Part shown: positions 34,845 to 43,159 of the stretch, in pieces
Position numbering within the stretch: position 1 is the first letter of the stretch
Layout: every line of letters begins with the position of its first letter
DNA from: Chelativorans sp. AA-79
GTDB taxonomy: Bacteria > Pseudomonadota > Alphaproteobacteria > Rhizobiales > Rhizobiaceae
Reading direction: 5' to 3'
Assembly (NCBI RefSeq): GCF_029457495.1
Contig: NZ_CP120362.1
Span: 62,001-126,000, forward strand
Length of the DNA: 64,000 bases
Notes under the pieces: generated by a model
What the model saw: the letters and a program-made list of their open reading frames with translations, nothing else
Databases searched by the model: none
Told to the model about the DNA's origin: nothing
Program-made: the position numbers and the translations under genes

Positions 34845-35150
34845 TACCCCCTTCCTGGACGAGGAGGTCACTGGTATAGCGGGCCGTTCGCAAGCCTGAC
34901 GCGGCCGAGGTCGCGCCCGAGTGAGCCGCCCTCGCTTTCCCATGCGATCTCGTAGCCGCCCGACATAGCTTGCGCATCCGTTCGGTCCCCTGCTTCACGA
35001 TGACTGCTTCCGCGCGCATTCCGCATGTTTGGCGTACTCCGGCGTTTCGACGCCCTTCAGGCGCCATTTCATACCGTCTTCCCATCCGGTGTCGCCCTCG
35101 ACGAGACAGGCGACCTGACGCTTAGCACGGTTCCCACCGGAGCACACACG
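34845..35150 (-). pseudogene. Thermonuclease-family (SNc) protein remnant
   Basis: On the minus strand from 35150, one frame reads CSGGNRAKRQVACLVEGDTG and then MKWRLKGVETPEYAKHAECAR, the usual start of secreted staphylococcal-nuclease-like proteins. Another frame continues EAVIVKQGTERMRKL, and a third reads MSGGYEIAWESEGGSLGRDL, GRVRLANG and finally VQEG. These are consecutive parts of one protein broken by at least two frameshifts. The signal peptide is missing because the IS5 remnant abuts at 35152. The family name is from pattern memory and should be checked. Confidence 0.6.
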
Positions 35151-35152
35151 GT

Positions 35153-35525
35153 CCAGCCACGAATGAAGCCGTGCCGGTGATCGATCGAGGCGTGGTTTTG
35201 TACCGAAGGACGGGGCGGCAGTATCGCACTGCCTGGCCTTTCCCTTCTCGTCGGCCTTGGCCTTGGAGAACTTCACCGTCCAGCGCATGTCGCGGTCCTT
35301 CTGGCGCAGCTTCGCCGGCTTCTCCTTCCATGTGTCCGGAACCTTGCCCGCCTTGATCTGGCCTTGCCGCCGTCCGTGCTGCGCTGCTTCGGCCCCGCCA
35401 CGATTGTGGCATCGACGATCTGCCCGCCCATGGCGAGGTAGCCGGACTTGGTAAGGTGCTTGTCGAAGCGGGCGAACAGGTTCTCCACCGCCCGGGCTTG
35501 CGTGAGGTGTGCGCGGAAAAACCAG
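35153..35525 (-). pseudogene. IS5-family transposase remnant
   Basis: The minus strand encodes the middle of a transposase like that at 28196: ENLFARFDKHLTKSGYLAMGGQIVDATIVAGPKQR (35488-35385, in short form), KAKADEKGKARQ and HGFIRGWTV. Several frames are needed. It runs directly into the nuclease remnant, so the element was cut by deletion. Confidence 0.75.
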
Positions 35526-35526
35526 A

Positions 35527-35640
35527 TCGTCCAAAATCGCGATTGAGCGGCTGCACGAGGGCTTCAAGCGCAGGATGAACACGCAGACCGTGCTGCCCTG
35601 CGCCGAAGCCGTCGCCAAGCTGTCCCCCGCAACCATCTGA
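35527..35640 (+). pseudogene. Transposase C-terminal scrap
   Basis: Plus-strand codons read KIAIERLHEGFKRRMNTQTVLP and end at the stop 35638-35640. The RLHEEFKRRIKTQTVLPSAE pattern is known from the C-terminal part of some transposases, probably IS256-like. It is too short to assign firmly and has no start. Confidence 0.4.
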
Positions 35641-35760
35641 TATGTCTTGAATCCGGACATCACCTTTACATTGGGCCTCGGCGGGATCAAAATAAAAGAG
35701 GATACTTGGCGCGCATGGCCGCGCCGGCAGGTCAGCTTCACTACAGGAGGAGGCTTGACG

Positions 35761-37119
35761 ATGGGCGGTAGCGAGGAAAGAGGGCGTTTGCCCCGGGGCC
35801 AGAGTTCTGAGAGGTTTATCCGCGCGTCGGATGGAAAGGAAATGCCGCTCACCCGCAGGTCCGTTCTGGCCGGGAGCGCGGCCGTAATCGGCTGGGCGGC
35901 AAGCCGGGCCGAACTGCGGGCTCAGGAGAAATATCCCCCGGAGGACCCGCTCTGGCAGCCGTCGCGCGAGGAATATGTCAACAATGATACCGACCGCCCT
36001 TGGGCGCAGACGGGAGCTCATCCGAGCGAGGTCGGCAGTCGATCCCCGTTCGTCGATCTGCGGCGGACGATCCCAATGCCGCCTCGCAACATCTACATGG
36101 AAAGCTCCTACACGGATTGGCGCATGGGCGGCGCCGGCGGCATGATCACCCCGTCGGATCTATGCTTCGAAAGGCACCACGCCGGCATCCCCTTGATCGA
36201 CCCGGGCAAGTACCAGCTTCTGATCCACGGAATGGTCGAGCGGCCGATGATGTTCACACTCGATGATCTCAAGCGTCTCGGCGCCGAGCGCCGGTTCGTC
36301 TTCTGGGAGTGCCAGGGTAATGGCGGGCACAGGATGAGTGCCGGCGAGGTGGACCCGGACACGACGATCCTGGAGACCCTCAGGCTCTCCAGCGCGTGCG
36401 AATGGATCGGCGTTCCGGTACGCACGCTCATGGAATTGGTCAACGTCGACCCTGACGCTACCTGGGGAATGGTCGAATCTTATGACGCGGCAGGAATGAA
36501 CCGCAGCGTCGACATCGACACGCTGTGGAGCCGAGCGTACCTCTTTTACAGCCAGAACGGCGAACCCGTACGCCCGGAGAACGGCTATCCAGTTCGCTTC
36601 ATGATTCCGGGAATGGAAGGCAACATCAACATCAAGTGGGTGCGACGCATCAAATTCGCTGACCACTACTTTCAAACCCGCGAGGACATTCGCTACTCCG
36701 ACCCGGTTCCGGACGGCCCCTATTACCAGTATTCGGTTCAGTATGGTGCCCGGTCACACATCATCACCCCGTCGGGCGGCATGCAGCTGACGCAGACCGG
36801 GCCGCGCGAAATCCGTGGCATGGCGTATTCGGGCAACGGCAGGATCGCGTACGTTGAGGTCAGCACCGACGGCGGGGAGACCTGGCAGATGGCGCGGCTG
36901 CACGACCCCGTGCTGCCGCAAATGGCGACGATGTTCACCCTGCCCTGGAGCTGGGACGGCAGCGAGACCAAGCTCAAGAGCCGCGCTGTGGACGAGACCG
37001 GCTACCGCCAGCCGACCCACGAGTGGATCGCCAAGCATTCACCGCAAGGCATTGCCTATAACGCGATCCAGACTTGGCACATTCACCCGAACGGGAGAAT
37101 CACACATGCTGCGGGTTAA
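35761..37119 (+). CDS. soxC: SoxC-like sulfane/sulfite dehydrogenase, molybdopterin subunit
   Basis: A 452-residue sulfite-oxidase-fold protein. ATG 35761 is fixed by AGGAGGAGG 7 bp upstream. A twin-arginine signal (TRRSVLAGSAAVIGWAASRA, about 31-50) targets it folded to the periplasm. The molybdenum Cys lies in RFVFWECQGNGGHRMSA (about residue 186), followed by the dimer domain (RGMAYSGNGRIAYVEVSTDGG). SoxC works with cytochrome SoxD to oxidise protein-bound sulfane sulfur, although SorA-type sulfite oxidation is possible. The pair is overlapping and alone: no soxXYZAB is in the window. It might serve sulfur oxidation or remove sulfite. Confidence 0.85.
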   Translation: MGGSEERGRLPRGQSSERFIRASDGKEMPLTRRSVLAGSAAVIGWAASRAELRAQEKYPPEDPLWQPSREEYVNNDTDRPWAQTGAHPSEVGSRSPFVDLRRTIPMPPRNIYMESSYTDWRMGGAGGMITPSDLCFERHHAGIPLIDPGKYQLLIHGMVERPMMFTLDDLKRLGAERRFVFWECQGNGGHRMSAGEVDPDTTILETLRLSSACEWIGVPVRTLMELVNVDPDATWGMVESYDAAGMNRSVDIDTLWSRAYLFYSQNGEPVRPENGYPVRFMIPGMEGNINIKWVRRIKFADHYFQTREDIRYSDPVPDGPYYQYSVQYGARSHIITPSGGMQLTQTGPREIRGMAYSGNGRIAYVEVSTDGGETWQMARLHDPVLPQMATMFTLPWSWDGSETKLKSRAVDETGYRQPTHEWIAKHSPQGIAYNAIQTWHIHPNGRITHAAG

Positions 37120-37666
37120 ACGGATCGGACACAGACTTGCCAGTTTGATTTTCGCCGCCGCGACATTGATGGTCGCGACCGCAGTCGGAGCCTCTGGACA
37201 AGAGATCGGTCGCGCTGCAACGAGTGAGGAGATTACGGCTTGGGACATTGATGTTGCGCCCGATGGCGAGGGCCTGCCTGCAGGGAGCGGCGCAGTGATG
37301 GCCGGACAGAAACTTTACGAGGCCCAGTGCCTCTTCTGTCATGGCCCGACCGGCGCGGAGACGCGGGCGCACTCGCTGATTAAGCCTCGCCTCAGAAACT
37401 TTTGGTGCTGCGCGACCTCAGTGTACGACTATATCTACCGCGCTATGCCGTTCCACCAGCCGCAGTCGCTGCAGCCGGACGAGCTCTACAGCCTGACGGC
37501 CTACGTTCTGTTCCTGAACGGCATTGTGCCGGAGGATTTTGTCGCGGACGCTGAGACTCTGCCGGCTGTCGAGATGCCCCGGGCGCCGAGTTATGCATTC
37601 AATCCCTGGACGACGCCCGACAAGGTGCGCCAGCCCGGCGATCCTTGGTCGAGTGAAAATCCGTAG
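37106..37666 (+). CDS. soxD: SoxD-like c-type cytochrome subunit
   Basis: A 186-residue secreted cytochrome. The signal peptide ends near AVGASGQ (about residue 32). The single haem site is CLFCH (about 75-79), and the axial Met is likely in YRAMPFHQPQSLQPDELYSLTAYVL, a SoxD signature. Classical SoxD has about 380 residues and two haems; this one corresponds to a one-haem form. A GGGAGA ribosome site precedes ATG 37106, and the start overlaps soxC by 14 bp. It would take electrons from the SoxC molybdenum centre to the respiratory chain. Confidence 0.8.
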   Translation: MLRVKRIGHRLASLIFAAATLMVATAVGASGQEIGRAATSEEITAWDIDVAPDGEGLPAGSGAVMAGQKLYEAQCLFCHGPTGAETRAHSLIKPRLRNFWCCATSVYDYIYRAMPFHQPQSLQPDELYSLTAYVLFLNGIVPEDFVADAETLPAVEMPRAPSYAFNPWTTPDKVRQPGDPWSSENP

Positions 37667-37897
37667 CCGGACAGTGGGGGCGTGAACCGGCACCGCAGTG
37701 TAACTATGCCTGCGGATCGGCGCCGGGATTCCACGCCGATCCACAGATCGCCGAATCGGTACTCGTAGAGGTTACGGTGGCGCATGCGCGCAGTTGGAGA
37801 TCGGCGACACGACCTCGCAACCAGCCGCGTCACGGTGGCGCTTTGCCGGTCCACATCGTGCCGCAGCGGCGACCTTGCAGCTTAGAGCGGGATGAGT

Positions 37898-38152
37898 TTA
37901 GGTTTGTTCGTATCCTGCATTGGTGAAGTAGTTTCTGCATTCCTGGGCTGATACTGAGCTGAGGATTTGGCCTATGGCATTGCAGACGGCCTCACGGGTT
38001 CGTTCAGCGGTGTTGCGCAGGTGGTGTTTGAGCTTGGCGAAGAGCTGCTTGATTGGGTTGAGGTCGGGCGAGTACTTGGGCAGGAAGATGAGTTTCGCAC
38101 CGGCGGCGCGGATGGCTTTCCGGACGGCTTTGCCCTTGTGAGAGCCGAGATT
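37898..38152 (-). pseudogene. IS630-family transposase, C-terminal fragment
   Basis: Reading the minus strand from 38152 gives NLGSHKGKAVRKAIRAAGAK, then LPKYSPDLNPIKQLFAKLKHHLRN and the end ECRNYFTNAGYEQT with its stop at 37898. It has no start and continues, after the IS1111-type insertion, in the fragment at 39525. The catalytic acidic residue of the DLNPIE motif is Lys here, so the copy would have been inactive even when whole. Confidence 0.8.
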
Positions 38153-39524
38153 GATGGGGTGGACGCCCCCTCACGGCATCGCTGTGCCAAAGTGGTGTCG
38201 TTGATCATCACTTGAACGGAGGCGTCCATGTTGGAAGTTAACACAATCGGATTGGACCTGGCGAAGAACGTGTTCCAGGCGCACGGCGCAGATGGGTCGG
38301 GAGCTGTGCTGTTCCGGAAGAAGCTTCGCCGCGATCAGGTACTTCGCTTTCTTGTCGATCAGCCGGCCTGCACGGTTGCCATGGAAGCGTGCGCCGGCAG
38401 CCATTACTGGGCGCGGGAGATCGCGAAGCTCGGGCACGAAGTCCGGCTGATCGCTCCGGGATACGTCAAGCCATTTGTGAAGCGTCAGAAGAACGATGCG
38501 GCTGACGCCGAAGCAATCTGTGAAGCTGCGCAACGGCCGACCATGCGGTTCGTGGCGGTGAAGAGCGAAGAGCAGCAGGCTGCGGCAATGGTGTTCCGCA
38601 TCCGCGATCTTGTGGTTCGCCAGCGGACCCAGACGATCAATGCAATACGCGGCCATCTTGCGGAATTTGGACTTGTGGCTGCGCAAGGCCTCTTCCACGT
38701 GGCCAAGCTCATCGCGACGATTGAGGATAAGGGTTCCGCCATCCCCGAAGCCGCCCGCCCGATCCTGTCTCTACTCGTTGAGCAGTTACGGGCGCTGGAT
38801 ACGAGAGTGGCCGAACTAGACCGAGAGGTCGCTCGGCGCGCCAGAGAGGATACGGAAGCCAGGCGCTTGATGACCATTCCCGGTATAGGACCGGTCACCG
38901 CGACGGCGCTTGCCGCGTTGGCCCCGTCCGCTCAGACCTTCGAGAGAGGCCGAGACTTCGCGGCATGGCTCGGACTAACGCCGCTGCAACGTTCTTCGGG
39001 CGGCAAGCAGAAGCTCGGCGAGACGACTCGAATGGGCGAGCGAACCCTGCGACGGCTGCTGATCATTGGGGCCAGCGCCGCCGTGCGCTGGGCCATGCGG
39101 AAGGGATCGACCGGGGATCCGTGGCTTTCGCGGATGCTTGAGCGCAAGCCACCCATGCTGGTCATCGTCGCCTTGGCCAACAAGACGGCGCGCATCGTGT
39201 GGGCATTGATGGCCAGAGGCGGAACCTATCGAACGCCGGCCATAGCAGGATAGTCCGCTCTATACCGCTCCTCGAGCGGGCTGCCATGGTGTGAGAAGGT
39301 CGAACGGAGAGTATGGCGCAACGGTCAACGAGACGGGATCGGGAAAACCAGATCATGGATACGTGCCTTGAGCACGCGAGATTGAATTGGACCCGCTCCG
39401 CGAACTCCCATACGGGCCCGCGGCATGTAGAACGCCGCATCAGAGGCCGGACACATGTCAGCACCTGACCACGCTCCGCGCTCTTCGAAAAGATTCTTCT
39501 TGCACCAACGGGGGCGTCCACACA
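38153..39524 (+). mobile_element. IS1111-type IS110-family element inserted in IS630
   Basis: Boundaries come from the host gene. IS630 coding breaks after ATGGACA and resumes at ATCTCGG. Inside the junctions lie inverted repeats TGGACGCCCCC (38160-38170) and GGGGGCGTCCA (39510-39520), 4-7 bp from the ends. Sub-terminal inverted repeats of this size mark the IS1111 subgroup. No target duplication is seen, as expected. The 256 bp behind the transposase gene are non-coding. Confidence 0.78.
38228..39253 (+). CDS. IS110-family transposase, IS1111 subgroup
   Basis: A 341-residue DEDD recombinase, apparently intact. The N-terminal acidic residues are in TIGLDLAKNVFQAHG, Glu in VAMEACAGSHYW and the Asp pair in QKNDAADAEAICEAAQ. 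The C-terminal domain has MTIPGIGPVTATALAAL and PLQRSSGGKQKLGETTRMG with the candidate Ser nucleophile. GGAGG lies 5 bp before ATG 38228. It would act with a bridge RNA; in the IS1111 subgroup this is encoded downstream of the gene, here 39254-39509. It is clearly different from the IS110 enzyme at 29299. Confidence 0.9.
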   Translation: MLEVNTIGLDLAKNVFQAHGADGSGAVLFRKKLRRDQVLRFLVDQPACTVAMEACAGSHYWAREIAKLGHEVRLIAPGYVKPFVKRQKNDAADAEAICEAAQRPTMRFVAVKSEEQQAAAMVFRIRDLVVRQRTQTINAIRGHLAEFGLVAAQGLFHVAKLIATIEDKGSAIPEAARPILSLLVEQLRALDTRVAELDREVARRAREDTEARRLMTIPGIGPVTATALAALAPSAQTFERGRDFAAWLGLTPLQRSSGGKQKLGETTRMGERTLRRLLIIGASAAVRWAMRKGSTGDPWLSRMLERKPPMLVIVALANKTARIVWALMARGGTYRTPAIAG

Positions 39525-39677
39525 TGTCCATGACGACGATATCGCCGGGCTTCAATGTCGGCACGAGCACCTCCTCGACATAGATGAGGAACCGCTCACC
39601 GTTGATCGGCCCGTCGATGAGCCATGGTGCCTCGACCCGGTCGTGGCGCAAGGCGGCGATGAAGGTGGATGTCTTCC
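39525..39677 (-). pseudogene. IS630-family transposase, middle fragment
   Basis: The minus strand encodes KTSTFIAALRHDRVEAPWLI, then DGPINGERFLIYVEEVLVPT and KPGDIVVMD, where the IS1111-type element interrupts it. It continues logically into the fragment at 37898-38152. The upstream part is missing because the TniABQ transposon end starts at 39678. Confidence 0.8.
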
Positions 39678-39780
39678 TGTCGCTTGGCACTTAAACGCAA
39701 GAATGCGGCGGTTTTGTCCGGATTGGGCACCTAATCGTGAGAATCCTCGCAGCCAGATTCTCAAATTAACTGCATTTGCC
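39678..39780. repeat. Left end repeats of the TniABQ transposon
   Basis: The terminal repeat is followed by two further sites: GGCACCTAATCGTGAGAATC (about 39726-39745) and, inverted, GATTCTCAAATTAACTGC (about 39757-39774). Such arrays bind the TniA/TnsB transposase. The same three-site layout is seen at 27524. Confidence 0.75.
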
Positions 39781-40624
39781 CAGAAGCTCGCAACTTGCCG
39801 GCCCGAGCGATCATGTTCTCGGCGGCGTCGGTGAATCGGACCTTGTTGTCACCCATCATGTGACCACGCAGCATCCGGAGCATTTCCGGACCGGCACGCT
39901 CGACGATGGCAACGCCTGCAAGCAGAGCCGGCCGCAAGTGAAGCGGCAGGATGGGCTTTGCAGGGGTCGGCAGGTTCACCTGTTCTGCGGCAACGACATG
40001 GTCGAGATCGGGAACGATTGCACCGAGCACCCTGTAGCGCCAAAGCTCATGCTCGCGCGGAAGGGGCCAGATCACTCGCCGCATCAGGAGAAGCCGGGCG
40101 ATTTCGGCTGGCGATGTCCACGTTCGGATGCCACGTTCGGCTTCATCGTCGAGCAGCTTTTCGCCGCGCAGTGCCGCAACGCGATATTGCGGGAAGGGGA
40201 GGAGTTCGCGCCGGTTTTCAGCTCGAAGCAGGTCACCGCACAGCGGACATGTGATGCGCCATCCCAGCAGTTGGCTTCGCAGGACCGGCGACGGTCCCGG
40301 GCCACCAGGGCTGCAGCTCGTGCAGAACTGCGCTGGTCTCGCGGCGAGGAGCCGATGCGACGACTTCGGCACATCGATGAAGGTCATTCGACGCAAGACG
40401 GCCGGTTCGATGGCGAACATGCTGGCGAGGCGGATTTCCTGATCACTGCTCAGATGGAGATCGGCTGATCGCAATGAGGAAACCTCCGGTAGGAAGTGCC
40501 GAAGCATGACGAGGGGTGGAACCACGTAAAAGGCAGCGTGCCGGCTAATCCAGGACGACAACAACTCGTCGGTATAGGGCGGCAACCACACCGGCAACTG
40601 CCGGGGCGGCGTGTTCTCCGTCAT
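39761..40624 (-). CDS. tniQ: TniQ family transposition protein
   Basis: A 287-residue TniQ. The opening LPVWLPPYTDELLSSWISRHAAFY (short form) is the family signature. Zinc-type cysteines follow in FCTSCSPGG (about 100) and CPLCGDLLRAE (about 131). The C-terminal half (GEKLLDDEAERGIRTWTSPA; VRFTDAAENMIARAG) is nearly the same as the remnant at 27607. ATG 40624 overlaps the tniB stop. It should steer target choice with TniB. The stop lies only about 80 bp inside the transposon end. Confidence 0.88.
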   Translation of the reverse strand: MTENTPPRQLPVWLPPYTDELLSSWISRHAAFYVVPPLVMLRHFLPEVSSLRSADLHLSSDQEIRLASMFAIEPAVLRRMTFIDVPKSSHRLLAARPAQFCTSCSPGGPGPSPVLRSQLLGWRITCPLCGDLLRAENRRELLPFPQYRVAALRGEKLLDDEAERGIRTWTSPAEIARLLLMRRVIWPLPREHELWRYRVLGAIVPDLDHVVAAEQVNLPTPAKPILPLHLRPALLAGVAIVERAGPEMLRMLRGHMMGDNKVRFTDAAENMIARAGKLRASGQMQLI

Positions 40625-41508
40625 GCGAATGCCGCCTCGGCATCGAATTCCGGCTCCCAGTTCTCGATCGCTGCGTCGGTGATGTGCTCGCGGCCGCTTT
40701 CGACGGCCTCGATGGCGAGGCTATTGATCATGTGGAAGATGTTGGCGGTGATCCCCTCGGTGATCTGTAGGATCCGGCGTAAGGATTTCGGCGTGAGCAC
40801 CGAGGGCCGACGCAGCGGTGTGTTGCGCAGGATCGACACCACCAACGTCTCGAACTGCTCGTTCGCAGCCCATCTGCTCAGTGTGAGTTGGTCGAATCGC
40901 CGCGCAAGCTGAACGTCGCCGCTGATCGCCTCGCGCGCATCGTTGACGCCGAAGCAGACCAGCGAGATCTGCAGACGATTGCTGAGGAAGCGAAGAGTGT
41001 TCAGAACAATGCGCTGCTCGCGATAGGATCCAGCGAGAATGTTGTGCACCTCGTCGATGACCAGCACCTGCACGCCGATGGCCTCCATGATACGCAGCGC
41101 AGCCTGTTCCATCTGGGCGATGTCGGCGCGCGGCCGCTGCGGCGCGCCGAGAAGGGTGAGCAGCTCGGCGTAGAAGCGCCGTTCACCGGGGCGGCTGGTC
41201 ATTTCCATAGCAAGGACCGGCGTCTTCAGGGTGCCCGTCGCCGGATTGAAGCTCGGCGGGTGTTCGTCCCGGAACCGCTTCATGATCATAGTCTTCCCCA
41301 TGCCGCTGTCGCCATAGATCGCGACCGAGGGCATGCGCGTGCCTCGCGGATGGTCGAGGAGCGCGCTCAGCCGGTCGAGCGCCTGTTTGGCGCGAGGGTA
41401 AAGCACCCAGCGGCGCGATCGTATCGCGCGAATGCGCCGCTCGTCGGTTTCGGCAAGCAGCGCGGCGGCGCCGGTGGTCAGGTGGGAGATTTCATCGCTC
41501 ATGTTCAC
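40621..41508 (-). CDS. tniB: TniB transposition ATPase
   Basis: A 295-residue AAA+ protein with Walker A IYGDSGMGKTM (about 64-74), Walker B VLVIDEVHNI (about 152-161) and a sensor-like LVCFGVNDA. The C-terminal part has RRFDQLTLSRW and LQITEGITANIFHMINSLA. TniB selects target DNA and activates TniA, as TnsC does in Tn7. The gene lies 6 bp after tniA and overlaps tniQ by 4 bp. ATG 41508 or 41502 may be used. It is intact and complete. Confidence 0.92.
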   Translation of the reverse strand: MNMSDEISHLTTGAAALLAETDERRIRAIRSRRWVLYPRAKQALDRLSALLDHPRGTRMPSVAIYGDSGMGKTMIMKRFRDEHPPSFNPATGTLKTPVLAMEMTSRPGERRFYAELLTLLGAPQRPRADIAQMEQAALRIMEAIGVQVLVIDEVHNILAGSYREQRIVLNTLRFLSNRLQISLVCFGVNDAREAISGDVQLARRFDQLTLSRWAANEQFETLVVSILRNTPLRRPSVLTPKSLRRILQITEGITANIFHMINSLAIEAVESGREHITDAAIENWEPEFDAEAAFA

Positions 41509-41514
41509 TCCAGC

Positions 41515-43149
41515 TCAATCTGTATCCTCAACAAAGGGTACAGGTTTGCTGGAGTCGACGCCGCGGAGCGAGCCCAATCCCCGATCATCCACCTTCGATT
41601 TCGAAGAAGCCTTCCCGCGTCGCGCAGCCGCCGTCTTATTGGTTGCCACCTCGACCAATTCTCGCTGTGCGACGGCGGTGCGGACGATGGCGCGCGTGTC
41701 CACTTCACGGCGGCCTTTGGCCAGCAAGCTGCGTCGGGCGGTCACCGCCTCGTGCAGGGTGATCGAAGGCAACGTCACGTCGGCATAGCGGGCTTCCACG
41801 AAGTTTCCTGAAGGCCGCCGGACGAAGATGCGCGCCATGTCACGCGGATCGTATTTGACAAGCAAGCGCCGTTCAGAACGCCCGACGTCGGCGCTGAGCG
41901 CCGCGGACCAATAACGCAGGCCAAACAGGTGAATACCGGTCGGCCGCAAGGTGCGCTCCTGCTCCGGCAGGAACGCCAGCCAGAAGCGCATTCGATCTTG
42001 TGGCAACCGAAGCGGGATTTCGCCCTCGTGCTCCCGCCATATCGCGATCGGCGGTCGACCCAGACTGCCGTGGATCGATTGATGGTAGGCGCCGACGATG
42101 TCGAGAGCGATGTAGCGCTCGAGCTCCCTCAGAGTCAGGGCCGCATGGCGCTTGGAGTTGTAGTCGCCCAACTCCTGTTCGTTGCTGAACGTTGTTCCGG
42201 GCAGGAGATGCAGCCTCCCCATCTGCGTGCCGATCAGGCGCTCGATATGACCGCCGAAACGCGGCTCACCCGGTGGCCGCCACTCGATCGCGATGCCGGC
42301 GTCCTGGCATCCTCGCTTGAAGGCCCGGCTGCGGAAGTCAGGGCCATTGTCGACGTGCACCGTGTCCGGCAGGCCGGCGACGGGCCAAGGCTCCGTTATC
42401 TCGCGTTCCCGCAGCCATGCCGATTTGTCGAACACGGAGTGTAGCAGGCACAGGCTGGTCGACAGGCGGGACGGCGCCTCCATCGTGAGATAGAAGCCGG
42501 TCACCATCCGGCTGCAGACATCCATCGCTAGCGTCAGCCATGGTCGTCCGATCGGCTGCCGCGTCTCTTCGTCAACGACGAAGATGTCGGCCTTGGTATG
42601 GTCGATCTGCACCACTGCCAGGGGACGAGAGGCCTCAAACGATCCGGGAACGGCCGTTGTCGCCTTGAAGATCTTCTGTTCGCCGCGGCGCTTGGCTCGT
42701 TTCTGGAGGTCGATGTCCTTGAGGCGGGTCACTATCGTTCGGCGATGCGGCGGCTTCAGTCCAACCGAGATGCAGTTTGTCTGCACGTCCCGCACCAACT
42801 GCGAGATCGTCGGTCGGGTCCGCTTCAGGTAGAACCTTTTGATAGTCTTGCTAACGATCTCCTCCCGCTTCTCGTCCAGCGTACGATGACCCTCAGGCCG
42901 TCCGCGCTTACGATCGACAAGAGACAGAACGGTCCCGCCGGCGCGGAACAGCTTGATCAGCCGGTAGGCCGTCGCCTGGCTGACATTCATCTCGGCAGCG
43001 AGCCCGGAAACGTCTGCCGCGGTCGCACCGTCAGGATTGCGCTTCAGGAATTCACGGATCGCATCCGCCCGCCGGCAAGCTTCATCCCAAAGCGCTTCGT
43101 CAATCTCGTCAGGAAATGGATCGTTCATGGCAGGCTCGCGAGGAAACAT
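41515..43149 (-). CDS. tniA: TniA transposase, DDE family
   Basis: A transposase of about 544 residues. An N-terminal helix-turn-helix (LAAEMNVSQATAYRLIKLFR) is followed by the rve catalytic core: first Asp in VVQIDHTKADIFVVDE, second in DTVHVDNGPDFRS, and Glu in PRFGGHIERLIG, then a Mu-C-like barrel. It cuts and joins the ends. The open frame extends to a TTG at 43179, but that would run over the inner repeat at 43160-43177. ATG 43149, with GAGG 7 bp upstream, is preferred; ATG 43128 is possible. All catalytic residues are present. Confidence 0.92.
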   Translation of the reverse strand: MFPREPAMNDPFPDEIDEALWDEACRRADAIREFLKRNPDGATAADVSGLAAEMNVSQATAYRLIKLFRAGGTVLSLVDRKRGRPEGHRTLDEKREEIVSKTIKRFYLKRTRPTISQLVRDVQTNCISVGLKPPHRRTIVTRLKDIDLQKRAKRRGEQKIFKATTAVPGSFEASRPLAVVQIDHTKADIFVVDEETRQPIGRPWLTLAMDVCSRMVTGFYLTMEAPSRLSTSLCLLHSVFDKSAWLREREITEPWPVAGLPDTVHVDNGPDFRSRAFKRGCQDAGIAIEWRPPGEPRFGGHIERLIGTQMGRLHLLPGTTFSNEQELGDYNSKRHAALTLRELERYIALDIVGAYHQSIHGSLGRPPIAIWREHEGEIPLRLPQDRMRFWLAFLPEQERTLRPTGIHLFGLRYWSAALSADVGRSERRLLVKYDPRDMARIFVRRPSGNFVEARYADVTLPSITLHEAVTARRSLLAKGRREVDTRAIVRTAVAQRELVEVATNKTAAARRGKASSKSKVDDRGLGSLRGVDSSKPVPFVEDTD

Positions 43150-43159
43150 CGCGAACCTC

